This document shows, in pieces, positions 16,691 to 24,707 of a stretch of 64,000 nt of DNA. The stretch's first letter is position 1; each line of letters starts with the position of its first letter. The notes below the pieces were generated by a model that saw only the letters and a program-made list of their open reading frames with translations, was not told where the DNA came from and made no database searches. The stretch comes from DAOULY01 sp034414595 (lineage in GTDB: Bacteria; Chloroflexota; Dehalococcoidia; SZUA-161; JAUWZY01): assembly GCA_034414595.1 (NCBI GenBank), contig DAOULY010000004.1, forward strand, positions 1 to 64,000, given 5' to 3'. The position numbers were made by a program, and so were the translations under genes.

Positions 16691-17608
16691 TTATCCTTCT
16701 AGCCGTTGTAGGTACTTATGGGCCTGGAGCGCTGCCTTAGCGCCTTCGCCAGCGGCAACCACGATCTGCTTCTCAACGACAGTGGTGACATCGCCGGCAG
16801 CGAATAACCCTGGGATTCCTGTTTCACAAGCGCAGTCAACTTCGATTTCCCCCAGAGCATTTAGCGGGGCCAGTCCTTTAGCGAAGTCAGAATTGGGGAT
16901 GAGCCCGATCTCGACAAAGATACCACCGACCTCTAACCTGGTTGTGGCACCTGTCTCTCGATCTTCGATCTTGACTGCCTCCACGCGCTTCTCGCCTTCA
17001 ATCTCGGTCACCCGGGAGTTGAAAAAAACGGTGAGGTTGGGAGCGTCTTTGATGTTATCGATGAGCACTTGGTCTCCAGTGAAAGATTCCAGAAACTGCG
17101 CCACATAGACGTGCTCGGCGATCTTGAGCAGGTCATAAATTGCCTCAAGGGCGGAATTGCCGCCGCCAACGACCACCACTTTCTGCCCTTGAAAAACGGG
17201 GCCATCGCAGATAGCGCAATAGGTCACTCCTCTGCCGCGCAATCTATCCTCACCAGGCACATTCAGGGGGCGGGGTCGCTTGCCACTGGCAATGATCACT
17301 GCTCTCCCTTGATAGGCATCGCCCTTGTCACTCTTGACCTCGAATTCCTTGCCCACCTGAGCTAAGCTCACCACACTATGGCCGGTCTTGATATCTATTG
17401 GGAACTGTCTCACCTGCTCCTCGAACTTAAACACCAGCTCGGGGCCCTCGATGTACTGGTAGCCGAGGTAGTTCTCTATGCCAGTGGTCCAGTTCGGCTG
17501 GCCACCGAGATCGGTGCTGATGAGCAGCGTATTTAGCTTCTTTCGTGCTGCATACACCGCCGCCGTCAATCCCGCTGGACCGGCACCGACTATTATCAGA
17601 TCATACAT
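16691..17608 (-). CDS. trxB: Thioredoxin reductase
   Basis: A 305-aa low-molecular-weight thioredoxin reductase: GAGPAGLTAAVYAARKK at residues 8-24 for FAD, CAICDG (about 136-141) as the redox disulfide, VVVGGGNSALEAIYDL for NAD(P)H, and the C-terminal GLFAAGDVTT FAD motif. It reduces the glutaredoxin-like protein encoded immediately upstream, or thioredoxins. Gene order glutaredoxin, trxB, ferritin-like, all minus strand, gaps of 21 and 3 bp, suggests a single thiol/oxidative stress operon. Start ATG immediately follows AGCCATG with GGGGGGAT upstream on that strand. Confidence 0.93.
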   Translation of the reverse strand: MYDLIIVGAGPAGLTAAVYAARKKLNTLLISTDLGGQPNWTTGIENYLGYQYIEGPELVFKFEEQVRQFPIDIKTGHSVVSLAQVGKEFEVKSDKGDAYQGRAVIIASGKRPRPLNVPGEDRLRGRGVTYCAICDGPVFQGQKVVVVGGGNSALEAIYDLLKIAEHVYVAQFLESFTGDQVLIDNIKDAPNLTVFFNSRVTEIEGEKRVEAVKIEDRETGATTRLEVGGIFVEIGLIPNSDFAKGLAPLNALGEIEVDCACETGIPGLFAAGDVTTVVEKQIVVAAGEGAKAALQAHKYLQRLEG

Positions 17609-17629
17609 GGCTTTTCAATCCAGGGGGGA

Positions 17630-17869
17630 TTAAAGCCCCAGTTTCTCCTTTAGCAGCGGCTCATCAAAGCCAACTACGATTTCGCCATCGATGTCGATCA
17701 CGGGCACTCCCAGCTGCCCTGTCTTGTTGATCATCTCGTTGCGGGCCGCCTCATCTTTCGCAACATCGAGGTCCTGATAGGCAACGCCGTTGTCCTCAAG
17801 GAACTTCTTGGTCCGCTTGCACCAGGGACATGTGGAAGTGGAATACACTTTAACGCTCTTTGCGCTCAC
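17630..17869 (-). CDS. Glutaredoxin/NrdH-like redoxin
   Basis: A 79-aa glutaredoxin-fold protein with active site CPWC (residues 14-17), the cis-Pro loop GVPVIDI and the terminal GFDEPLLKEKL helix. The sequence is similar to the N-terminal domain of the glutaredoxin-PDZ fusion at 5679-6200. It is first in the operon with thioredoxin reductase, which suggests that it takes electrons from that reductase rather than from glutathione. AGGAGG precedes the start. Confidence 0.88.
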   Translation of the reverse strand: MSAKSVKVYSTSTCPWCKRTKKFLEDNGVAYQDLDVAKDEAARNEMINKTGQLGVPVIDIDGEIVVGFDEPLLKEKLGL

Positions 17870-18302
17870 CTTATCCTCCTCTTAAATCTGAAGAATTCAA
17901 ATCCTGACACGAGGCTTTACGAGTCCCGCCACCACCTTCAATTGCACAGTGAATTAAGCGTATCACAACTTGCGCAGCCGAGCAACATGTGTAAATCATA
18001 TTTTTCCCACATCAAGCATGTCAAGAGGCCCGCTTCGTGGAAGTTGAGCGAAAGCGCCTACGGCAATATCAGACGGGGCGCTCCAAAATAGATAGCCTTA
18101 TCATCAAAGACCTGAGCTGCCGGGAATTCCTGTAAGTTCTACAAGGCATTGTTGTCGTGATACATGGCCTGAAATGCCCCAAATTTGCTCATAGCGCCGG
18201 GTAGAAGAGATAAGCTGATGGAGAAGTCTTGTAACGAAAGTGAGCGCCATCCTGGGGCAGTGTAGGGATATCGCAGTTCGATGGGGCTAAGCTGCTGATA
18301 AA
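17870..18302. other. Gene-free intergenic stretch
   Basis: About 430 bp between the glutaredoxin start and a small membrane-protein gene. I see no frame longer than about 30 codons with a convincing ribosome-binding site and no convincing palindrome. It must hold the promoter of the glutaredoxin operon. Confidence 0.5.
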
Positions 18303-18497
18303 TTACCTAAGACCCCCCTTTTGCCTTTTCTTGAGTTCCCACCATATTCTAAGTGCGGTTGCACCCCACATGCAAACAAGAAAAATAATAACGCCGGTAA
18401 TGGTTGAATATGCAGATGTCGTCACTCCTAATATGAGTAGTAGCAGTCCTACTGCAAATACTGACCAAACAATAGCCTGTTTAGCATTTATTGACAT
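18303..18497 (-). CDS. Small two-helix membrane protein
   Basis: A 64-aa protein with two hydrophobic helices (about residues 6-27 and 31-50), followed by a basic tail ELKKRQKGGLR. ATG 18497 is chosen because GAGGAGG lies about 9 bp upstream; an upstream in-frame ATG is less likely. The helices resemble generic small integral membrane proteins. Function unknown. Confidence 0.6.
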   Translation of the reverse strand: MSINAKQAIVWSVFAVGLLLLILGVTTSAYSTITGVIIFLVCMWGATALRIWWELKKRQKGGLR

Positions 18498-18708
18498 TTG
18501 AGTTGCCTCCTCAGGCTCTATGCCCATGCAACCGCTTGACGACATTATACCATGCCAAATGCAGCTTGGATGCAGATTAGGGTGGGCGAGCGGTATACAA
18601 GGTCGGTTAGGTTTGAGGATAGCCTCAGCTGTATAGAGCGGTAGAGTAGCTTTGGAAGTGATTTGAGTATTGGGAAAAAGAGGCAGAGAGCAGGCACGTC
18701 AGAATCGC

Positions 18709-19059
18709 TTAGGTTCTAATCCTATCAGCCAACATATTTCTCAGTCTGCTTGCATCCTCTTTGTGTCTTGATACGATAAAGCCAGAACTCAATTTCAGGT
18801 CATCTTCCATCCAGACTATTGCGACAATTAGATTCCCCATGGCCCACCTGCCAGCGTGCCACTTCTTCAGCTTTATATCCACTACTTTCTCAAAAGGAAT
18901 AAACATTGGCTCCTTGGGCCAGTATCTGGCGAAATAGAATCCCGTCTCGTCATACCAATAGTTCCCATTACCCCTCATAAAGAAGTTATTTTTCTTATAT
19001 AGTTTCCACCACTTCTCATTGATTTCTGTCCCTAAGTAATGACCTTTGTTCTTTTCCAT
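18709..19059 (-). CDS. Hypothetical protein, PH-like fold possible
   Basis: A 116-aa soluble protein rich in Trp/Tyr in its first half (WWKLYKKNNFFMRG, YWYDETGFYFARYWP), then PMFIPFEKVVDIKLKKWHAG and a final basic helix (ASRLRNMLADRIRT). The alternation of strands and the IPFEKVxDIKL phrase recalls bacterial PH-like domains, but no specific family is recognised. It is isolated, with intergenic DNA on both sides. The minus-strand start has an AT-rich upstream region and no strong Shine-Dalgarno. Confidence 0.55.
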   Translation of the reverse strand: MEKNKGHYLGTEINEKWWKLYKKNNFFMRGNGNYWYDETGFYFARYWPKEPMFIPFEKVVDIKLKKWHAGRWAMGNLIVAIVWMEDDLKLSSGFIVSRHKEDASRLRNMLADRIRT

Positions 19060-19414
19060 AGCTGTGATCTCAGAGGCCCTTTATGTCTGTCTTTGCCATG
19101 CCTGAGAGTGACTGGCATGGTGTGCGCTCTACATCAGCGCCTGCGATTACTCTACGGCATTATACCATGCCAGACTCAGTTTGGATGTAAAGTCCTCGGG
19201 GGTGTGGGACACGGACACTTTGGTCTACGTTTACTTAGTGCACGCCGAGAACTTTGACCAATGTACCTCCTTTTTACCATAATGCTGGAATTCGACTTCG
19301 AAAATATGCGGTTTTTGCATACCGCAAGCAGTAATTCTACGCGAAGTAGTTACATAATGAACACCTAAGTTTGGTAACCCAAAGTAGCTATCCCAGTTAG
19401 TCCCTTGCTCTCAT
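19060..19414. other. Gene-free intergenic stretch
   Basis: About 350 bp with AT-rich stretches and several stop codons in every frame; no gene or structural element is supported. It precedes a duplicated segment. Confidence 0.45.
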
Positions 19415-19680
19415 CCTGAAATCACACTATGGGCGATGGTCAATTCCAATCTGACCTCGTATACTTGGGCTCGTAGGAAGAAGTTGTGATGTTGTGGGGC
19501 TTTGAGGCAGCTGGTGTTGTTATTGGGGTGCTCTTTCTCGTATGGCAGAAGGAGAGGAGTAATTCATGCTGGTGACATCGCCTGTGATGCTTATAGGATG
19601 TCAATCTCCCATGATGCCTCCCCCAGTTGGAGTATGGCATCTTCCAGTTTCCTTATAGAGTTCCACCGAAAGGATGATAC
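19415..19680 (+). repeat. Duplicated segment, copy 1
   Basis: This segment is similar to 20485-20775: the strings GGTCAATTCCAA, CCTCGTATACTTGGGC, GTCAATCTCCC and GAGTATGG occur in the same order and spacing. Each copy carries a short plus-strand frame encoding a single-helix micropeptide. The intervening DNA encodes an unrelated membrane protein. Confidence 0.7.
19489..19575 (+). CDS. Single-helix membrane micropeptide A
   Basis: A 28-aa frame, MLWGFEAAGVVIGVLFLVWQ followed by a short polar tail, from ATG 19489 (GTG 19486 possible) with AGGAAG about 8 bp upstream. It is a single hydrophobic helix with a charged end. It resembles micropeptide B in the duplicated copy (FW.LEAAG(V/L)V-I/A-G.L.L.W pattern), and the protein is conserved better than the flanking DNA, which supports real translation. 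Function unknown; such peptides often act as accessory subunits of membrane complexes. Confidence 0.45.
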   Translation: MLWGFEAAGVVIGVLFLVWQKERSNSCW

Positions 19681-19746
19681 CCTTATTGGTGGGCATCGGC
19701 TCCTCACCTGGTCGAAGGGCATAAACAGGGGAAGGAAGTAGAAGCG

Positions 19747-20196
19747 ATGAGCAGGGCAACAATCGGGGTTGTCGGTCTGATAGGGGGCATGCTTGCCTTG
19801 CTTGGGATCTTCACACCTTGGATTACATTAAGCGCAGGGGGCTATTCGCTGAGCATGTCAGCATGGGATTCGATAACCGAGTCAGGAATTCTGAGTGGGC
19901 AATGTGGGCTAATGGGAAGGGAAGTCTATTGTACCGTGGCTCTTGCAGGCGTGGGTTTTGCCCTGCTGGGTGCCTTGGGCTCTCTCGTTACCCCCAAATT
20001 TAATGCAGCTTGGGCACTGTTAGCAATAGGAGGGCTAGTTGTAATATTCGGCGCTGCTTGGGCATTCAGCGACATTGAAACTGGCAGCGTGCCGGGTATT
20101 TCAATTGATTATGGATGGGGTTTGTACCTGTGCTTAGTTGGTGGTATAGTGAGTCTCATTGGAGTTCTGGGGTTGGGAAGAAGTGGGAACGTGTAG
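19747..20196 (+). CDS. Four-helix membrane protein, unknown function
   Basis: A 149-aa protein with four hydrophobic helices (about residues 7-27, 62-86, 90-110 and 125-147), the first followed by a Ser/Gly-rich extracellular loop with two Cys (GQCGLMGREVYC) that may form a disulfide. It sits between the two copies of the duplicated segment with the micropeptide genes and could share a partner with them. Ribosome-binding site GGAAGTAGAAGCG precedes the ATG. No family recognised. Confidence 0.6.
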   Translation: MSRATIGVVGLIGGMLALLGIFTPWITLSAGGYSLSMSAWDSITESGILSGQCGLMGREVYCTVALAGVGFALLGALGSLVTPKFNAAWALLAIGGLVVIFGAAWAFSDIETGSVPGISIDYGWGLYLCLVGGIVSLIGVLGLGRSGNV

Positions 20197-20484
20197 CCAG
20201 CTGGCATGTAGTATTAGTTATTCTCCCAAATGGTGGCCCACCGTAAACAATTCTCTCGGCCAGGCTGTACAAAATTCCTCCCTGAAATAAAACTTCTATG
20301 TGATGGTTAATTCTGGCTAAGCTTGATTTGATCCATCCCGACGACACCGCAATAATCTACTCTCCCGACTCACTCTTTCTGCCACTTTTAGGATGGTAGT
20401 CTTCACTGGTTCCCGAAATGTTTCTCCTAGGAGCATCTTCCGCCGCGCGGTCATTCAGAATGGCTATTCCAAGACAGCTTCTTT
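20197..20484. other. Gene-free intergenic stretch
   Basis: About 290 bp between the membrane protein and duplicate copy 2; no gene, terminator with T-tract or strong palindrome was found. Confidence 0.4.
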
Positions 20485-20775
20485 TTCACTCTGGAATCAC
20501 ACTCTGGCGGGATGGTCAATTCCAACCTTACCTCGTATACTTGGGCATGTAAGGAGAAGTCATGATGTTCTGGTGTCTTGAAGCGGCTGGACTTGTTGCT
20601 ATCGGAGCGCTCCTTCTGGCATATTGGAAGACAAAGACAAAGAGTGATTCGCGTCGGTGATACCGCTCGTGGTATGCATGGGACGTCAATCTCCCGCGAC
20701 GCTTCTTCCTTCCAATGCCTCCCCCGGCTGGAGTATGGTGTCCTTCAGTTCCTCGTAGAGTTCTACCGAGGCAGC
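20485..20775 (+). repeat. Duplicated segment, copy 2
   Basis: Second copy of the segment at 19415-19680, with the same landmarks in order and a second micropeptide frame. The copies differ by many substitutions, so the duplication is not recent. Confidence 0.7.
20562..20660 (+). CDS. Single-helix membrane micropeptide B
   Basis: A 32-aa frame, MMFWCLEAAGLVAIGALLLA then a YW and a basic/polar tail, with AAGGAG at a good distance before ATG 20562. Its N-terminal helix aligns with micropeptide A. The pair therefore looks like a small paralogous family in duplicated DNA. Function unknown. Confidence 0.45.
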   Translation: MMFWCLEAAGLVAIGALLLAYWKTKTKSDSRR

Positions 20776-21078
20776 TCATCACTTCTTGTTTGATACTGAT
20801 TTCTTACTTGGTCGAGGAGCATACACCCCGAGGACAATAAACTGGGGCCCCTGTATTCGGTGGGTGATGCTCTTCTTATTTACCTAATTGCCTCACCCGA
20901 AAATGTTGGTATCTGGGTACTTCTCACAAAATCCTCACAAATCTATCACATACTTCCGTACTATATTCATGTCCAATTTCACAGTACGTCTGTACTATTA
21001 GTTATAGACGGGTGAGTCGTAGTAAGTGCCAGCTTTCCGATGAGTAAACACCAGAGCAAGAATGGGAGCCACTAAAAG
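20661..21078. other. Gene-free intergenic stretch
   Basis: About 420 bp, fairly AT-rich in its second half; no gene is supported. It includes a CAGTACGTCTGTAC near-palindrome around 20983-20996 whose meaning is unclear. Confidence 0.4.
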
Positions 21079-21249
21079 ATGAGAGAGAAAGAACCAGATG
21101 ATTGGTTGGTCGACCAAGAGCGCGAACGGCTGACTGATCAGGAGAAGATGCAACGGGTTGTCGTAGACTTGGCACTGTCAACCGAGCTGGGGTCGTCCAT
21201 TGATGATGTGGTCGATCTGATGGATTGGGCGAGGGCAAGCAAGAATTAA
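21079..21249 (+). CDS. Small acidic hypothetical protein
   Basis: A 56-aa frame (start ATG 21079 with GGGAG before it): MREKEPDDWLVDQERERL at the N-terminus, a helix-rich acidic middle and VVDLMDWARASKN at the end. No hydrophobic segment. Gene-like codon pattern, convergent with the TPR gene. Function not recognised. Confidence 0.45.
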   Translation: MREKEPDDWLVDQERERLTDQEKMQRVVVDLALSTELGSSIDDVVDLMDWARASKN

Positions 21250-21294
21250 CCGGTATGCATGTTGGTAAGGTGCTGAGCCAATTCGGTGAACTTG

Positions 21295-22422
21295 CTACTG
21301 GTTGCGCTGACGTAGCCTATCTATCTCGTACCGTACAGACTCCGATGGGTAACCTTGGTTCAAAATGCCGAGCGCACGCTCCAAATCGGCAATCGCCAGG
21401 TCGTTTCTCCCCATCTCCTCCCAAATCTCCGCTCGCTGAGAGCAACTTTGGACATCGCTGCTATCTGCCAAGATTGCTCTATTTAGAATGAAAAGCGCTT
21501 TGCTCAGACTCTCGTTTGCCTCCTTCTCCCTGCCCAGCTGGCGCAACACATGTGAGAGCTCTACATGGGATGCGGAGTCCGTGGGATCCAGCCAGAGGGC
21601 TACAAGGTATCCTCGCTCGGCCTGCTCATAAAGCCAGATGATTTCGTCGCCGAATTCGAGGTAAGGAATTGTCTCTCTGCCGCATACTCCAAATTTCAAA
21701 TCACCGTATTGCACCCGCTCGTCACTCATCTCGCTTGGTGAGTGCTGTGGATATTCTATATTAGTAGGCCAGATACCATATGCGTATGTGAGTATTAGGT
21801 CTGCTGCAAATTGATAGGCATTAGCCTTTCCTGAATAGCCGCGGGGATAGTCGGGTTCCAACGAGAGTGCTTGGTCGAACCTTCTCAAGGCGCCGCTAAA
21901 TGCTTCATCCAGCCCGAGGTAAGCTTGAGTAAACTCTGGCGCAGTGTCTCCGAGAGGCAATTGTCTGACCTTGTGCACCTGGGACAGAATTTCACGAGCC
22001 TTTGTTTGAGCCCTAGAGAATGACCTCAAAGAGCCCGCTATGCTTTCTATTTTTGAAGGGTCATCCGGCCCCATGACTCGCTGCTTTCCCGCATGCTCGT
22101 AGAATGACACGAGAGTACGCTTAAATAGCTGATTTACTGGGTCTAGGGCCAAAGCCTTTTCAAGGTCTGGAATCGCTGCCTCAGGGCCAAATATGGCAAG
22201 GCCACAAGGCCCACAGGCGGATTGGTAGTGCTTCCATGCTTCCCTGTTTCGGAACAGATTCCCCAGTAAATCCTTCAGCTGCCCAACAACAGGCTTCTTT
22301 GCAGTCGACTCTGCTCCTGATTGTCGAGCACCGCAGTTAGAGCAGAAAGCCTTATAATCAGCTATTAGTTTCCTGCAAATTTGGCATCTTTCCATTGAGC
22401 TATTGTACCTTTTGGCTGTCAT
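21295..22422 (-). CDS. Zinc-ribbon plus TPR-like repeat protein
   Basis: A 375-aa cytoplasmic protein from ATG 22422. N-terminus has a zinc ribbon (CQICRKL...CSNCGARQ). From about residue 85 on it is helical with TPR-like units: ALALDPVNQLFKRTLVSFYEHAGK, ALSLEPDYPRGYSGKANAYQFAADL, ALWLDPTDSASHVELSHVLRQLGREKEA and DLAIADLERALGILNQGYPSESV. Middle region contains two extra CxxC-like groups (SACGPC). TPR domains bind peptides or other proteins, so this is likely a scaffold or adaptor. The target is unknown. No operon neighbours. Confidence 0.65.
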   Translation of the reverse strand: MTAKRYNSSMERCQICRKLIADYKAFCSNCGARQSGAESTAKKPVVGQLKDLLGNLFRNREAWKHYQSACGPCGLAIFGPEAAIPDLEKALALDPVNQLFKRTLVSFYEHAGKQRVMGPDDPSKIESIAGSLRSFSRAQTKAREILSQVHKVRQLPLGDTAPEFTQAYLGLDEAFSGALRRFDQALSLEPDYPRGYSGKANAYQFAADLILTYAYGIWPTNIEYPQHSPSEMSDERVQYGDLKFGVCGRETIPYLEFGDEIIWLYEQAERGYLVALWLDPTDSASHVELSHVLRQLGREKEANESLSKALFILNRAILADSSDVQSCSQRAEIWEEMGRNDLAIADLERALGILNQGYPSESVRYEIDRLRQRNQ

Positions 22423-22483
22423 TATACCTTCAGCCACCGCTTTTCGCCAACATCAAGAGCAAAAGAAAAGAGAGGTATCACCG

Positions 22484-22699
22484 ATGGTTGAAGAGCTCAG
22501 TAAGCTGGACGTGCAGGGCACAGAGCCGATCGGGACCATAGGGTATCAAGTCTTACTATCCCCCTTGGTCGCCAAAAAGAGTGACAGCGGGGGACTGGTT
22601 ACCTTTCAGCCTAAAATCCGTCCTTTGAAGGATTGCATTCTGGCTCTATTGGTTCACAATGGTATTAGGCGAGCAACACCTGAGGTTGGTGCTCGCTAA
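22484..22699 (+). CDS. Small hypothetical protein
   Basis: A 71-aa frame starting MVEELSKLDVQGTEPIGTIG, with GAGAGG before the ATG at 22484. The middle has a hydrophobic stretch (about residues 20-30). No recognised family. It precedes the truncated receiver-like gene by 30 bp in the same orientation. Confidence 0.35.
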   Translation: MVEELSKLDVQGTEPIGTIGYQVLLSPLVAKKSDSGGLVTFQPKIRPLKDCILALLVHNGIRRATPEVGAR

Positions 22700-22728
22700 C
22701 ACTACCACAGCTGTAGGAGAACTGCCCC

Positions 22729-23145
22729 ATGAAAAATGTGCCGGGCCGACGTAATAAGAAAAGCCCCTTGCCGCTGGTCAAAATCAGTGACGAGGGAGAT
22801 AATGACTCCTTATCGCAACAGATAGAGCAGCTGCTTAAGCAGGAGATAGAAAACGGGCCTGATGTTGCAGCAATTGAATCTCAGGGCAAACCAGACAAGC
22901 CTGCGACGCAACCGCGCGTAGGTAAGGTTCTCATTATTAATGATGCGCCCCACGCCATCAAGCACGTAGCGCGTTGGCTGGCATTGACGAGCTATAACTA
23001 CACCGTCGTCCAAAACGACGATGAGGCACAGCCCCTGTTGGAACAGGAGTCCTTTGACATCATTATGCGCAGCAGCGAGTTCTCCTTTACCCGGCATAGC
23101 TGGGCTTTCACGTTGCTGAAGCTTTGCAGATTGCGCAGAATTTGA
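22729..23145 (+). CDS. Truncated or degenerate receiver-like protein
   Basis: A 138-aa protein. Residues 1-60 are Lys/Gln/Glu-rich and unrelated to the rest. From about residue 66 it reads KVLIINDAPHAIKHVARWLALTSYNYTVVQNDDEAQPLLEQESFDIIM, which matches the first half of a response-regulator receiver domain (VLIVDDEP ... DIILLD) but with Asn in place of the first acidic pair and without the rest of the fold. After residue 112 the sequence becomes unlike a receiver. It may be a pseudogene produced by a frameshift, or a short pseudo-receiver. Confidence 0.4.
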   Translation: MKNVPGRRNKKSPLPLVKISDEGDNDSLSQQIEQLLKQEIENGPDVAAIESQGKPDKPATQPRVGKVLIINDAPHAIKHVARWLALTSYNYTVVQNDDEAQPLLEQESFDIIMRSSEFSFTRHSWAFTLLKLCRLRRI

Positions 23146-23159
23146 TGTCATCAGCTTCA

Positions 23160-23463
23160 TATCGTCGAGTGGGCTAAACCTCTAATGTGACCCGCTGCAT
23201 CGCCTAACTGGGTGGTCCTCATCTTCGACTGTAATAAGGGGAATAAGTAAGGGACATGAGACTATCCTCAAACTTCATTCTTACGATAGCGGTGCCTTGT
23301 AGAAATTCATCCCTTGATTTACATTCAAGTTAAGTTTATGGCAATATCTTGACAACCACGTTGCATGGCTATATCATTGGCACCAAGAGCAGTGAGGCAT
23401 GAGGATTGCTGCATTTCGAGTTGATATGGGAAATCCCGGTTAAATAAATCATAATTTAAAAAT
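23160..23463. other. Intergenic stretch with GGGAAATCCC element
   Basis: About 300 bp with no gene; its right end holds copy 2 of the GGGAAATCCC element and an AT-rich stretch before the next small gene. Confidence 0.45.
23420..23439 (+). promoter_or_regulatory. GGGAAATCCC repeat element (copy 2 of 3)
   Basis: GTTGATATGGGAAATCCCGG, 25 bp before the start of a small membrane protein gene, followed by TTAAATAAATCATAATTTAA. TTGATA could be a -35 element with the inverted GGGAA/ATCCC repeat inside the spacer and ATAAAT as -10. Confidence 0.5.
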
Positions 23464-23646
23464 ATGGGAGAGCAAGAAATTAAAGAAAAAAAGGATAAAA
23501 AAGGAATAGCTGGTGTTTTTATCCCAGCCGGTTTGTTTATTGGCATGGGAATCGGCTTCTTAACAGATAATCTTGTTCCTGGTATGTTTATCGGTCTTGG
23601 CGCAGGATTTGCACTATTTGCCATCTTCCTTTTCATTATAAGATAG
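23464..23646 (+). CDS. Small two-helix membrane protein
   Basis: A 60-aa protein with a charged N-terminus (GEQEIKEKKDKKG) and two closely spaced glycine-rich helices (about residues 15-35 and 38-59). GAGCAAG follows the ATG; no strong Shine-Dalgarno. A repeated GGGAAATCCC element lies directly upstream, suggesting specific regulation. Function unknown; AT content is high, as in the rest of this region. Confidence 0.55.
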   Translation: MGEQEIKEKKDKKGIAGVFIPAGLFIGMGIGFLTDNLVPGMFIGLGAGFALFAIFLFIIR

Positions 23647-23756
23647 AAAAAGAAGTACGAAATATTTCATCGCCGTCACGGCACTTTTTCTCTCTACTAC
23701 TGTACTTTTCTCTGAGCCAGTTACTAAAACAACAAAGTAATCTTGGGGGAATAATT

Positions 23757-24707
23757 ATGAAAGCAATTGTATGCACAAAATACGGACCACCGGAAGTTCT
23801 TCAGCTCCAAGAGGTAGACAAACCTTCTCCCAAGGACAATGAAGTACTGATAAGAATATATGCAACAACCTGTCACGTAGGGGATGTGAGAATTCGAAGT
23901 TTCAAAGTCCCTTTCTGGCAAATACTCCCTTTTCGAATATATTTAGGTCTTCTAAAACCAAAAAGACCTATACTAGGAATGGAGTTAGCCGGGGAGATTG
24001 AAGCAGTAGGCAAAAATGTAACACTATTTAAGGAAGGTGACCAGGTTTTTGCATTAGCCGGTTTTGGTTTCGGCGCTTATGCTGAGTACATATGTCTGCC
24101 TGAAAAACCTGAAGAAAGGGAGATTGGGAAAAAAGGGTTGGTGGCAATAAAACCGGTCAATACGTCATATGAGGAAGCCGCCGCCGTTCCTGGTGGGGGA
24201 CTAACAGCATTGAGTATTCTTAGAAAGGCAAATATCCAGAGCGGACAAAAAGTCCTTATCTATGGAGCTTCTGGAAGTGTAGGTACTTATTCGGTACAGC
24301 TTGCCAAGTACTTTGGGGCTGAAGTTACCGGGGTATGCAGTACAACGAATCTAGAAATGGTTAAATCTCTGGGAGCCGATAAGGTAATTGATTACACTAA
24401 AGAGGATTTTACCCAAAGCGGTCAGACCTATGATTTTATCTTGGACGCTGTAGGCAAGATTTCGTCTTCACGAGGTAAAAAGTCTCTAAAGAAAAAAGGA
24501 ATCTATTATAACGTTAATTATGTATCAGGCGACTTAAAGACTGGAGATTTAGTTTTCCTTAAAGAGCTTATTGAGGCGGGAAAGCTAAAAGCGGTCATAG
24601 ATAGACGCTATCCATTGGAACAGATTGTCGAGGCTCACAGGTATGTTGAAACAGGACACAAAAAGGGAAATGTAGTCATCACTGTGGCCCATGAGAGCAA
24701 AGGCTAA
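23757..24707 (+). CDS. Quinone oxidoreductase / zinc-free medium-chain reductase 1
   Basis: A 316-aa medium-chain dehydrogenase/reductase similar to NADPH:quinone oxidoreductases and enoyl reductases: KAIVCTKYGPPEVLQLQEV at the N-terminus (GroES-like domain), the NADP-binding motif VLIYGASGSVGTYSVQLAKYFGAEVTGVCS (about residues 170-198), and a C-terminal VETGHKKGNVVITV. No zinc-ligand cysteines of alcohol dehydrogenases. First of three tandem paralogues with high mutual similarity. It probably reduces quinones, enones or lipid-derived substrates with NADPH. GGGG is the ribosome-binding site. Next gene begins after a 17-bp overlap or an unusual start. Confidence 0.85.
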   Translation: MKAIVCTKYGPPEVLQLQEVDKPSPKDNEVLIRIYATTCHVGDVRIRSFKVPFWQILPFRIYLGLLKPKRPILGMELAGEIEAVGKNVTLFKEGDQVFALAGFGFGAYAEYICLPEKPEEREIGKKGLVAIKPVNTSYEEAAAVPGGGLTALSILRKANIQSGQKVLIYGASGSVGTYSVQLAKYFGAEVTGVCSTTNLEMVKSLGADKVIDYTKEDFTQSGQTYDFILDAVGKISSSRGKKSLKKKGIYYNVNYVSGDLKTGDLVFLKELIEAGKLKAVIDRRYPLEQIVEAHRYVETGHKKGNVVITVAHESKG

